From positions 62,001 through 126,000 of the forward strand of contig CAQTYU010000002.1 of assembly GCA_948890655.1 (NCBI GenBank): DNA of 64,000 nt, read 5' to 3'. Each line of letters begins with the position of its first letter. Position 1 is the stretch's first letter. This stretch comes from Christensenellaceae bacterium (lineage in GTDB: Bacteria > Bacillota > Clostridia > Christensenellales > Borkfalkiaceae). Positions 43,024 through 51,607 of the stretch are shown piece after piece. The notes beneath the pieces were generated by a model, which worked only from the letters and a program-made list of their open reading frames with translations, was not told where the DNA came from and searched no databases. The position numbers and the translations under genes were made by a program.

Positions 43024-43986
43024 TTACATAGAAATCATTTGTAAAGTTTCGTACAGCTCGTAGTTAAATTTCTTCTTCATACTAACCGCTTCAATAATAT
43101 CCATATCGATAATTTCGTTTTTGCGGATACCTACGACCCTGTTACCGATTCCCTCGTTTAAAAGCCTGACCGCTTTGTTGCCGAACTGCGCAGCCAACAT
43201 TCTGTCCGCCATAGTCGGTGACCCTCCGCGCTGAATATGCCCTATTGTCGTGGGTCTTACCGAATAGGTCGTTACAGACTGTAATTGCTTTGCAAATTCG
43301 TCCGCAGTGCAAACCCCCTCGGCAACAACGACTATGTTAGAGTGCTTTCCGTTCGCCCTCGAACGGTTAATTCTCATAACAATATCGTCAAGATTGAAAA
43401 CTACTTCGGGCACAACGATAATTTCAGCACCGCTTGCGATTCCCGCAAACAGCGCGATATCGCCGCAACGCCTACCCATAACCTCAACGACGGAAATTCT
43501 CTCATGTGAAGTCATTGTGTCGCGCAACTTATTAATAACGTCGATACAGGTATTTACCGCAGTATCGAACCCAAGCGTGTAGTCGGTATATTCAAGGTCG
43601 TTGTCGATTGTGCCGGGTATGCCGATAGTCGGCACTCCGTATTCTTCGGAAAGGCACTTCGCGCCGCGGAAAGACCCGTCTCCGCCTATTACGACTAGAC
43701 CGTCGATACCTCTCGCTTCAAGGGTTTTAACCGCCCTTTTTTGACCTTCTTTGGTAAGCATCTCAAGGCAGCGCGCCGTTCTTAATTTCGTACCGCCCCT
43801 TTGAACGATATCTGAAACGGACCGCATTTCCATAGCCACCATCTCGTCGTCGATAAGACCCTGATAGCCGCGTTCGATACCGTACACTTCCATACCGAAA
43901 TAAATTGCAGTACGCACGACGGCGCGTATACAAGCATTCATACCGGGAGCATCACCACCGCTCGTAAGCAAGCCTATTCTTTTCAC
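43024..43986 (-). CDS. pfkA: ATP-dependent 6-phosphofructokinase PfkA
   Basis: Key glycolytic kinase (fructose-6-phosphate to fructose-1,6-bisphosphate). The 320 residues match the bacterial allosteric type: LLTSGGDAPGMNACIRAVVR, GGDGSFRGA, GIPGTIDNDLEYTDYTLGFDTA with the catalytic Asp, and MGRRCGDIALFAG. The start codon is GTG at 43986, preceded by GGAGG. A strong promoter lies about 90 bp upstream, leaving a structured leader. The order dnaE-pfkA is common in Clostridia. Confidence 0.96.
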   Translation of the reverse strand: MKRIGLLTSGGDAPGMNACIRAVVRTAIYFGMEVYGIERGYQGLIDDEMVAMEMRSVSDIVQRGGTKLRTARCLEMLTKEGQKRAVKTLEARGIDGLVVIGGDGSFRGAKCLSEEYGVPTIGIPGTIDNDLEYTDYTLGFDTAVNTCIDVINKLRDTMTSHERISVVEVMGRRCGDIALFAGIASGAEIIVVPEVVFNLDDIVMRINRSRANGKHSNIVVVAEGVCTADEFAKQLQSVTTYSVRPTTIGHIQRGGSPTMADRMLAAQFGNKAVRLLNEGIGNRVVGIRKNEIIDMDIIEAVSMKKKFNYELYETLQMISM

Positions 43987-44007
43987 TATAAACCTCCAAA
44001 CGTTTCG

Positions 44008-44051
44008 GTTTTGTACGCGGCCTTAAAGCCTGCCCCCTTGCCGCACAAAAC
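44008..44051 (-). other. Leader hairpin upstream of pfkA
   Basis: Inverted arms GTTTTGTGCGGC and GCCGCGTACAAAAC pair with a 2-nt bulge and enclose a small GGC/GCC stem. The structure lies in the roughly 85-nt leader between promoter and ribosome-binding site. Confidence 0.45.
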
Positions 44052-44074
44052 CCTGTTTCATCATTCCGCACATA

Positions 44075-44103
44075 ATTATAACAAAACAAAATTCAAATTT
44101 CAA
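44075..44103 (-). promoter_or_regulatory. Promoter of pfkA
   Basis: Minus strand: TTGAAA (44103-44098), 17-bp spacer, TATAAT (44080-44075). Confidence 0.8.
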
Positions 44104-44134
44104 GAGTTTTTGTAAACTTTCACAGATTTATCGT

Positions 44135-47100
44135 TTATTCAACGTATTTTACGTCGGTCTGCTCCAAAATAGAATAAAGTTCCGCCAAAAGTCCCCTGCA
44201 ATAGTTAATTCCCGTAGGGAAGGTGTATTTTTTATCGCCGCGTACAATCTTGCAAAGGGTCTGCCCCTCGTAGTTAGAAAGCGTGCTTAAAAGCTCGTCG
44301 AACGTCTTGTCGTCAAGCGCAGTCGCCTTTAACCATAACACTTCCCGCTTCCGCGCGGGCGCATTTTCGGGCTTGGAGTTCCCGTCGTTTAAATCCAATT
44401 CAACAAGCTCGTCTATTATACAGCTCATACCCTTTTCGGCGTCCACGTCCAGCTTGCCCATAATTTTTACAATCTTGTCGTTCCCGACGTAAGGCTTCAC
44501 CTTTTCGTAAACCGCAGGGAAGCACACGCATTCAAGGCTCCCGTAAACGTCTTCGATATTGAGGAAAGCCATAAACGCACCCGTCCGCTTGGTCGTCGTG
44601 CGCCTGAAAGAGCCGATTATACCCGCCATAGTAATTCTCATACCGTCCTGAATGCGGTTATATGTCCTGTTGCCTTCTTCGTCCTCTACGTAGTCGGACA
44701 TAAACGAACAGTCGAAGTTGCACCCGTCCACTTTATTAAGATACTTTTCGAAAGGGTGACCGCTGACGTAAACGCCCAAAACTTCTTTTTCCTTTGCAAG
44801 CTTTTCGCTTGGCTCCAACTCGGGCACGTTAGGATAGGTCACTTCCAGCTTTTCGTCCTCAATAAAATCCCCGAAAAGGCTCATCTGCGCTCCGCTCTTT
44901 TGCTTGTTTATGGCTTTTGCGCGAGCGCAAAGGTCTTCGTAAACCAACGCCAACTGCGAACGCGGCACGCCCATTTCGTCAAACGCACCCGCATAAATGA
45001 GCCCCTCTACAAGTCGGGAATTCAAATCTGCTATACAGCGCGAAACAAAGTCGGGGAAGTCTTTGAAATCGCCGTTCTTTTCTCTTTCGGAAATAATATT
45101 GTCGATAACGCCCTGACCTACGCCTTTCAAGGCGGAAAGTCCGAACCGCACGCCGTCTTTTTCAACTCTGAAAACCGAACGGCTCTTATTGATGTCTGGT
45201 GGCAGAACCTTGTATTTTTTGTCTTTCAGATACAGAACATATTTCGTAATTTCGTCAATCTTGTTTAAACGGTTGTTCAACAGCGCGCAGATAAATTCTT
45301 TGCAGTAATATTTTTTCAGCCACGCGGTTTGATACGCAAGCGTCGCATACGCCGCCGCATGCGATTTATTGAACGCGTAAGACGCAAATCCTTCCATATC
45401 CCCGAATATCTTGTTGGCAATATCCGCATAAATTCCGTTACTTACGCACCCGACGATTTTACTTCCGTTAATATCGCTGACGCCGCCGTTAATGAACTTC
45501 TCCTTTTGCGCCATCAGCGTCTTTTTGTCTTTTTTACCCATCGCGCGCCGCACGAGGTCTGCTTCACCTAGCGAGAACCCCGCAAGGTCCTGGAAAATCT
45601 GCATAACCTGTTCCTGATAAACGGGTATGCCGTAAGTGACTTTTAAAATCTTCTCTTCTTGCGGGCAGTCGTAAATTATCGGCTCCTGCCCGTGCTTGCG
45701 CGCGCAGAAACTGTCGATAAACTTCATCGGCCCGGGGCGGTATAACGAAACGCCCGCTATAAGGTCCTCCAAAGTGTCGGGTTTAAGGGTTTTCATAAAC
45801 CTTTTCATACCACCGGCTTCGAGCTGGAACACCCCGTCCGTGTCGCCCTCGGCAATCAGCGAATACGCGCCCGCATCCTCGTAACCTATTTTTACGAAGT
45901 CAACGTCAATCCCGAAATCTTCCTTAATGTAATCGACGCACTTTTTGATATCCGTCAAAGTAACCAGCGCAAGGAAGTCCATTTTCAGCATTCCTAGTGC
46001 CTCTATTTCCTTTGCGACGAATTGCGTAGTAATGTCCTCGCCGTTCCTGGAAAGGGGCACGTTGTCCGCAATTCTCTTTTGGCAGATAACGACGCCCGCC
46101 GCGTGCATACCCGTCTGACGGGGCATACCCTCGATTTTAAGCGCCATATCTATGACACGTTTAAGTGTGTCGTCTGTCTCGTATATACTGCAAAATTCGC
46201 TGTTTCTTACAGCCTTTAAATCGTTGTACTTGCTTTCGAGTTCGGCTTTTTTGTCCTCGTCGGTCTCCTTTTCGAACTTCGCCAAGGCACTGTCAAGCCG
46301 CCTTCCCAAAAGGTCTCCGATAGACGTCTTTCCGTCCATAATCTTGGTAAGCCTGTCGGTCTCGGAATATGGCACGCGCATGACACGACCTACGTCTTTT
46401 ATAGAGTTTTTCGCCGCCATAGTGCCGAAAGTGACAATCTGGCAAACGTTTTCCACTCCGTATTTCTGCCTTACGTATTCTATGGTCTCTTCACGCCTGT
46501 CCGTACAGAAGTCAATATCGAAGTCGGGCATCGACACACGGTCGGGGTTCAAAAACCGCTCGAAAAGCAGGTCGTATTGCAACGGCTCTACGTCGGTAAT
46601 GCCAATAGCATAGGCGACAATTGAGCTAACGCCCGACCCGCGCCCGGGACCTACGGGTATGCCCTGCTCTTTCGACCAGTTGATAAAGTCCCACACGACG
46701 AGGTAATAATCTGCATAACCCATTCCGCAGATAATACCCAGCTCGTACTGTTCCCTGTCAAGCTCCCTTTTCGAAAGCTTATCGCCGTATCGCTTTTTCA
46801 GCCCCTCTGCGGAAAGTTTGCGCAGATACTGCTCTGCTGTTGACCCGTCGGGAGGACAATATTCGGGAATAAGCGTCTTATCCTTAATCGGATATCCCTT
46901 TTTATCAAGGTTAAACGCGGGTTCTGTCACTTTGTCGGCAATAACGCGCGTATTTGAAATGGCTTTCGGCAAGTTAGGGAAAAGCGCCGCCATCTCATCG
47001 CCCGTCTTAAAATAGAATTCGTTCGTAGAAAACTTCATTCGCTTGGGGTCGTCGAGCTGCTTTTTCATCTGAATACACATCAGCACGTCCTGCATCTCGG

Positions 47101-47728
47101 CGTCCTCTTTTCCGAGGTAGTGCACGTCGTTCGTTGCAACGATTTCCGCGCCTATGTCGTCCGCAAGCTTCAATAATAGTGGCAGAACCCGCCGTTCTTC
47201 CTCTATTCCGTGGTTTTGAACTTCGATATAAAAATCTTCCCCGAAAATGTCTTGAAGTTCCAACGCAAGCTTTTTTGCGCCTTCGTAATCGCCGGAAAGC
47301 AACCGCCTCGGCACGCCCCCCGCAATACACGCGGAAAGACATATTACACCGTCGGAATGCTCTTTTAAAACCTTGTAATCGATTTTCGGCTTATAATAGA
47401 ACCCGTCCACGAAAGCCATCGAGTCCAACTGAACCAGGTTTTTATACCCGGCCTTGTTTTTTGCAAGCAGAATAAGGTGCTCGGCAGTGTTCGACGTCTT
47501 GTCGTTCATATTGGCCGTCATATAAAATTCACAGCCTATTATGTACTTTATTCCCGCTTGATACGCTTTTTCGGCAAGTTGAAGCGTGCCGTACATATTT
47601 CCGTGGTCGGTTATACAAACGGTGTCGATACCGTTCTTTTTGCAGTAGTCTATAAGGTTGTCAATCTTGCACGCGCCGTCCAGAAGCGAGTATTCCGTGT
47701 GCAAATGTAAATGTACGAAATCAGTCAT
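44135..47728 (-). CDS. dnaE: DNA polymerase III alpha subunit DnaE
   Basis: Replicative polymerase of the DnaE type. The start is the ATG at 47728 after GAGGAAG; an in-frame upstream start at 47770 lies inside whiA. The 1197 residues begin with the PHP domain (VHLHLHTEYSLLDGA, DHGNMYG). The polymerase palm follows (GPGRGSGVSSIVAYAIGI, MPDFDIDFCTDRREE), then the fingers, tandem HhH and an OB-fold region. All palm aspartates seem present. It lies 10 bp after whiA on the minus strand. Confidence 0.97.
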   Translation of the reverse strand: MTDFVHLHLHTEYSLLDGACKIDNLIDYCKKNGIDTVCITDHGNMYGTLQLAEKAYQAGIKYIIGCEFYMTANMNDKTSNTAEHLILLAKNKAGYKNLVQLDSMAFVDGFYYKPKIDYKVLKEHSDGVICLSACIAGGVPRRLLSGDYEGAKKLALELQDIFGEDFYIEVQNHGIEEERRVLPLLLKLADDIGAEIVATNDVHYLGKEDAEMQDVLMCIQMKKQLDDPKRMKFSTNEFYFKTGDEMAALFPNLPKAISNTRVIADKVTEPAFNLDKKGYPIKDKTLIPEYCPPDGSTAEQYLRKLSAEGLKKRYGDKLSKRELDREQYELGIICGMGYADYYLVVWDFINWSKEQGIPVGPGRGSGVSSIVAYAIGITDVEPLQYDLLFERFLNPDRVSMPDFDIDFCTDRREETIEYVRQKYGVENVCQIVTFGTMAAKNSIKDVGRVMRVPYSETDRLTKIMDGKTSIGDLLGRRLDSALAKFEKETDEDKKAELESKYNDLKAVRNSEFCSIYETDDTLKRVIDMALKIEGMPRQTGMHAAGVVICQKRIADNVPLSRNGEDITTQFVAKEIEALGMLKMDFLALVTLTDIKKCVDYIKEDFGIDVDFVKIGYEDAGAYSLIAEGDTDGVFQLEAGGMKRFMKTLKPDTLEDLIAGVSLYRPGPMKFIDSFCARKHGQEPIIYDCPQEEKILKVTYGIPVYQEQVMQIFQDLAGFSLGEADLVRRAMGKKDKKTLMAQKEKFINGGVSDINGSKIVGCVSNGIYADIANKIFGDMEGFASYAFNKSHAAAYATLAYQTAWLKKYYCKEFICALLNNRLNKIDEITKYVLYLKDKKYKVLPPDINKSRSVFRVEKDGVRFGLSALKGVGQGVIDNIISEREKNGDFKDFPDFVSRCIADLNSRLVEGLIYAGAFDEMGVPRSQLALVYEDLCARAKAINKQKSGAQMSLFGDFIEDEKLEVTYPNVPELEPSEKLAKEKEVLGVYVSGHPFEKYLNKVDGCNFDCSFMSDYVEDEEGNRTYNRIQDGMRITMAGIIGSFRRTTTKRTGAFMAFLNIEDVYGSLECVCFPAVYEKVKPYVGNDKIVKIMGKLDVDAEKGMSCIIDELVELDLNDGNSKPENAPARKREVLWLKATALDDKTFDELLSTLSNYEGQTLCKIVRGDKKYTFPTGINYCRGLLAELYSILEQTDVKYVE

Positions 47729-47738
47729 AAATTCTTCC

Positions 47739-48689
47739 TCAGTCCGTAAGGGACGCCGCAATCTCGGCAAGTCTTCTCATTCTGTGGTTTAAGCAACTCT
47801 TCGACACGTTCAGCCGCTTTGCAAGTTCCTGCATCGACGCGTTTTTGTCGGCAAGTCGGCACTCCGCCACCTCGAAAAGCGCCTTGTCCAAACTCTGTAA
47901 CCCTATCGTTTGCGAAATGACCTCTATCGCCCTCACCTGATTTACCGAAGCCGTAACCGTCTTGTCGATGTTTGAAACCGAACAGTTATTCACCCTGTTT
48001 GCGTTGTTCTTCCTGTCTTTCAGCTCAACAACCCTGTTCAGCCTTGAAAGACACTTTTCACACCCAATCGCCGCCAGGATATCCGAAATCACAGCCTTGC
48101 TTTTAACATATACCACCCATTTATCCTTGCGGGAAACAAGTTTTGCCAGAATTTCAAACCCGCACAACAAGTCGAGAAAGTCGTTTGCAGTGATTTTGTT
48201 TGAAAAAACAACCTCGAAATGATACCCCGTACGACTAAAAACGCTGTCCTCGGGCAAAGTGCAACTTCCGCCGCCGAGGAAAGCTCCCTTAATAAAATTC
48301 AGCTTACACTCGTCGGTTGACAAATTGTCCTCTCCTACGGAAAAATTAAGAAAAGCCCCGTCCCCGTCCTCGGCAACGATATTAAGCTCTTTTAACAGCC
48401 TGTCGGTCTTTTCGTCGGCGCACTCGAAAGCAAGCTTGTCTTTTCCGCTCAGAATATCGAACTTGGCGCCTGATACTGTCAGCGTAAGACTGAAAACTTC
48501 TTCCAAAAGGTTCAAAAAGAACTCTGCGGTGCGCTCGTTTTCGGTCACAAGCTCGAAACCGAAAAAGCCGCCTCTGGAAATAATGCTTCCGCTCGTGCGG
48601 ATAAACGCGGACAGAATTGCCCGCGCGCACTCTCCCGAAACCGGCTTTAATGTTATTTCGTTTTTAATTTCTTCGGTAAAATTCAACAT
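47739..48689 (-). CDS. whiA: WhiA family DNA-binding regulator
   Basis: Conserved Gram-positive protein linked to cell division and chromosome segregation. The 316 residues show an N-terminal degenerate LAGLIDADG-homing-endonuclease-like domain (FIKGAFLGGGSCTLP; FEVVFSNK). A C-terminal helix-turn-helix (ELAKRLNVSKSCLNHRMRRL) completes it. In many Firmicutes whiA is preceded by rapZ and yvcK; here it is preceded directly by the PHP-domain gene. It has no clear ribosome-binding site. Confidence 0.93.
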   Translation of the reverse strand: MLNFTEEIKNEITLKPVSGECARAILSAFIRTSGSIISRGGFFGFELVTENERTAEFFLNLLEEVFSLTLTVSGAKFDILSGKDKLAFECADEKTDRLLKELNIVAEDGDGAFLNFSVGEDNLSTDECKLNFIKGAFLGGGSCTLPEDSVFSRTGYHFEVVFSNKITANDFLDLLCGFEILAKLVSRKDKWVVYVKSKAVISDILAAIGCEKCLSRLNRVVELKDRKNNANRVNNCSVSNIDKTVTASVNQVRAIEVISQTIGLQSLDKALFEVAECRLADKNASMQELAKRLNVSKSCLNHRMRRLAEIAASLTD

Positions 48690-48757
48690 TTCAACTAAAA
48701 TTATTTAACCGCACGCCCCGCACGGAGTAGCACCGCGCAACCGCCCGCCGCGCAATG

Positions 48758-49534
48758 TTATAAGTTTTTCGACTTATATTCCGCAAACCTGAATTTCGGC
48801 AACCTACCGTCGATATTGTCTATCTGCGCCAAAGGAACGTTCGACTCTTTCAAAATTTCTTCGGCGATTTTCGTATCGCCCACCCTGTCGGCGGAGTGTG
48901 CGTCGGAATCTATTACGAATCGCACTCCTGTCGCCGCCATCTTGTTCAACTCTTCGGCGGAAACGTGCCGCTTTTTAGTATTAATTTCGATATAAGTTCC
49001 GTAGTCCGCGCAACACTTGGCAACTTCCACAAGGTCGCAATAACACTTGTAGTTGATGTGGGTTAAAATATCTACCGGGTTATTTTTTATAGTGTTGACA
49101 TAGGCTTTCGTCGTATTCTTAATAACCTTGTCCGACGGAGTCCTTCCGAACTTGTACGCCATATAATTCTTAAAAGTGATATTGTAGAAGTCGGACAGCG
49201 TTTTATACCTTAAAACCTCATGTATACCGCAAAGAAACAAATCGAAGTACTGTAAATCGCTTTCTTTCATATCGGTTTCGCCGTCTAATGATATAAGATT
49301 ACTCTCCATTCCCATAAGAATTTTAACGCCCGTAATCTTTTCCGCTTCGTCTATTTCCGCCCTTAAATCTTTAAGTCTTTTTCGCTTCAAACCGAAAAGA
49401 ATATGGTTAAACCCGTGGTCGGTAATTCCCAACTCTTTCAGTCCGCGCCTTTTTGCTTCCTTTGCATTCTCCCAAACCGTATTTTTGCCGTGGGAGTACG
49501 GCGTATGAGTATGATAATCAGCCGTTAAGTTCAT
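48758..49534 (-). CDS. PHP-domain phosphoesterase (YcdX-like)
   Basis: Predicted metal-dependent phosphatase or phosphoesterase of 258 residues. It starts at the ATG at 49534 (AGGTGA before it), overlapping the murB stop by 17 nt; a GTG at 49543 is less likely. PHP motifs are DYHTHTPYSHG, GITDHGF, MGMESNLI, THINYKC and VIDSDAHSADRVGD, providing the metal-binding His and Asp residues. The substrate is unknown. A PHP gene next to murB is common in Clostridia. Confidence 0.88.
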   Translation of the reverse strand: MNLTADYHTHTPYSHGKNTVWENAKEAKRRGLKELGITDHGFNHILFGLKRKRLKDLRAEIDEAEKITGVKILMGMESNLISLDGETDMKESDLQYFDLFLCGIHEVLRYKTLSDFYNITFKNYMAYKFGRTPSDKVIKNTTKAYVNTIKNNPVDILTHINYKCYCDLVEVAKCCADYGTYIEINTKKRHVSAEELNKMAATGVRFVIDSDAHSADRVGDTKIAEEILKESNVPLAQIDNIDGRLPKFRFAEYKSKNL

Positions 49535-50411
49535 TAAATTCACCTATGTAAACGACCTCTTCTTCGAGGTCTACGCCGAATTTCTCGTAAACGGCGCTTT
49601 TAACGGTTCGTATAAGCGTGCGCACGTCGCTCGCCTGACCGCCGTTATTTATTATGAAATTCGCGTGCTCACAGCTCACGCAAGCCCCGCCGAAAGCAAG
49701 CCCTTTCAAACCCGCTTCGTCAATAAGCTTTCCCGCGCTTGCTCCCTCGGGGTTCTTAAACACGCATCCACAGCTTTTCCCTTTCGGTTGCCCCCGCCTA
49801 AGTTCCAAAAAATAATTTATGTTTTTTTCAACGCTTTCCGGCTTTTCCCGCTCGAACCCTGCATAAGCCGCCAAAATTAAAGCGTTTATGTCAGACATAG
49901 TACTATGTTTATTGCCAAAATTGCAATTTTTATGTGAAAATTCACGTATTTTTCCGTCAAACAACCTGACAGACAGAATATTGCTTTCTATATGTTTATT
50001 GTTAATTCCGCCGTTCATAAGCACCAGCCCGCCTATACTTGCAGGAATTCCCGCAAGATATTCGAAGCCCGCTATACCGTTTTTAACGCAGTAATTTAAA
50101 AGAGTTGAAACGGTCGTACCGCTAGAAATTTTAAGGCAGTTGCCGTCGGTCTCCACGCCCTGCAAGAACTTTGTGGAAATTACCGCACCGTCGTAAAATT
50201 CGTCGGAGGGCAAAACGTTAGAGCCTTTACCCAGAATTACGAACTTTTCGCCGCATTTTTTAATGTATTTGTAGACCGCAACGGCTTCTTCTTCGTTTTC
50301 TGGGTAATAGCAGATTTTTGCTTTTCCGCCAAGTCCGTATGTAGTGTGTTTAGAAAAGTCGAATTTTTCCTCCGATTTTACGGTTTTTACAATGCGCTCA
50401 ACTTTTTCCAA
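49518..50411 (-). CDS. murB: UDP-N-acetylmuramate dehydrogenase MurB
   Basis: FAD enzyme reducing UDP-GlcNAc-enolpyruvate to UDP-MurNAc. I choose the TTG at 50411 (297 residues) because AGAGGTGG stands just upstream; an ATG at 50435 would put that ribosome-binding site inside the coding region. Motifs: GKGSNVLPSD, GIPASIGGLVLMNGG, and SCGCVFKNPEG followed by AGKLIDEAGLKG. The usual proton-donor Ser of GSVFKNP is Cys here. Codons 170-175 (STMSDI) derive from copy D of the dispersed motif, where the usual YRxS sequence reads NKHS. Confidence 0.93.
   Translation of the reverse strand: MEKVERIVKTVKSEEKFDFSKHTTYGLGGKAKICYYPENEEEAVAVYKYIKKCGEKFVILGKGSNVLPSDEFYDGAVISTKFLQGVETDGNCLKISSGTTVSTLLNYCVKNGIAGFEYLAGIPASIGGLVLMNGGINNKHIESNILSVRLFDGKIREFSHKNCNFGNKHSTMSDINALILAAYAGFEREKPESVEKNINYFLELRRGQPKGKSCGCVFKNPEGASAGKLIDEAGLKGLAFGGACVSCEHANFIINNGGQASDVRTLIRTVKSAVYEKFGVDLEEEVVYIGEFNELNG
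49885..49904 (-). repeat. Dispersed 20-bp motif, copy D (inside murB)
   Basis: Minus strand: 16 of 17 fixed bases match AGTACTATGT-N3-ACATAAT, with N3 = CTG. The flank extends a palindrome ACATAGTACTATGT, as in copy C. It encodes S-T-M-S-D-I in frame. Confidence 0.7.
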
Positions 50412-50454
50412 ATTCCACCTCTTACATATTAACATTTTTTTAGGCTTATTTCAA

Positions 50455-51393
50455 TTAATTAATTAAATTTTTCAACAAATTTATATCACAATTTGAAATC
50501 GCGCTATCGATTTGCTTTTTGACGTTTTCGCTTACAGGCAAAGTCAACTTATTTTCATAGTTCAGCCCCTCCATACAACGCATCTCGTCGTCGTAAAGGT
50601 TCTGCCCCTTCGCCATAAGACCAAGCCTAGAAACCTCGTCACAGCGCCCCGAAAGATAGTTAACAAATCTGTTTGCGTAAGTTCTCTTTTTCGCGTCGGA
50701 AGCAGTAACCGAAATATTCTGATACAAATCGTTGAATTCCGTCACAGGCTTTACGGAAAACGCTACACCGCGAGTTCTCAGTCTGAAAATATCTCTCTGC
50801 GTTCCCAAAAGATACTTATATTCGCCGTTGATAAGCTTTACGTACGCACCGGTCGGCTTTGCAACCTCCGCCCCGTTCACCCCGCAAAGTAGCGCCGCCG
50901 CACCGACCATATTGTCCGTCCCGCCGTTGATTATAAGGTTTTCGGTAGTAATATCATCAAAGTTTGCACTCGTATCCAACGTTAAAAAGCAATATCCGCC
51001 GTGGCACCAGTTGTAGTACGGGGTATCCCCTCGAAGGTAGCTTTCTATTCCGTACATACCCGCGCCGTAAGATATCAAATCGGGCACGTTTCCCGACGAA
51101 AGGTTCATTCTCGCCGCATCGGCAGTAATGGCGGTCACTGTAACGTAACATCCGCCTTTTTTCGAAAAATCGTCGCCGATATTCTGCAAATAGGTTACCC
51201 TCGACCCCTTCCCGCCCTCGAAACCGTCAATCTGCCACAGGCTTAAAACGGACATATTATCCCCGCTGTCAGCTTCGCCCGTTTTACTGAAAGCCGCCAT
51301 AATCGGCACGGCAATCAACACTGAAAAACAGAGTGCAAATATCAAAAATCGTAAAAATTTCTTTTTATTTACGCGTATTTTCAATTTCGGCAT
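50455..51393 (-). CDS. Exported solute-binding-like protein, orphan
   Basis: The 312 residues start with a basic N-terminus and a hydrophobic stretch (about 14-35), a signal peptide or anchor without a proper lipobox. The mature part resembles family 1 extracellular solute-binding proteins: LSLWQIDGF, an N-terminal FSKKGGCYVTV strand and SSGNVPDLISYGAG. It is shorter than usual (about 400), and no ABC permease or ATPase gene is nearby, so the function is open. There is no Shine-Dalgarno sequence; a TAAAAT box ends five bases before the ATG. Confidence 0.65.
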   Translation of the reverse strand: MPKLKIRVNKKKFLRFLIFALCFSVLIAVPIMAAFSKTGEADSGDNMSVLSLWQIDGFEGGKGSRVTYLQNIGDDFSKKGGCYVTVTAITADAARMNLSSGNVPDLISYGAGMYGIESYLRGDTPYYNWCHGGYCFLTLDTSANFDDITTENLIINGGTDNMVGAAALLCGVNGAEVAKPTGAYVKLINGEYKYLLGTQRDIFRLRTRGVAFSVKPVTEFNDLYQNISVTASDAKKRTYANRFVNYLSGRCDEVSRLGLMAKGQNLYDDEMRCMEGLNYENKLTLPVSENVKKQIDSAISNCDINLLKNLIN

Positions 51394-51432
51394 ATATTAT
51401 TTTATTGTTACTGCCCGAAAAAAATACATTGG

Positions 51433-51462
51433 GGAGTATCCCGAATTTGCGATACTCCCCCG
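51433..51462 (-). terminator. Terminator-like hairpin upstream of solute-binding-like gene
   Basis: Perfect 10-bp stem GGGGAGTATC / GATACTCCCC with a 10-base loop. On the minus strand it is followed by AATGTATTTTTTT. It could end a small RNA from 51.46-51.57 kb or attenuate the downstream gene. A smaller inverted repeat (AAGCG-CTTG-CGCTT) lies near 51.52 kb. Confidence 0.6.
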
Positions 51463-51573
51463 CCCATTCGCAAAAACGCCCGAAAACGACGTTTTAACGA
51501 ACGGACAAATATATATAAAGCGCTTGCGCTTGTAATATTATCTTGCGCCCCGCACAAATTTTTATACGAAAAA

Positions 51574-51600
51574 ACCGCCGAAAAATTCAGCGGTTTTCGA
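51574..51600 (-). terminator. Terminator of yebC
   Basis: Minus strand stem AAAACCGC / GCGGTTTT with a T run, directly after the yebC stop. Confidence 0.85.
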
Positions 51601-51607
51601 TAAATTA

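Noticed and set aside
47007..47342. Open frame on - overlapping dnaE in another frame (111 codons)
   Set aside because: Arg-rich shadow of the GC-rich dnaE coding sequence without family features.
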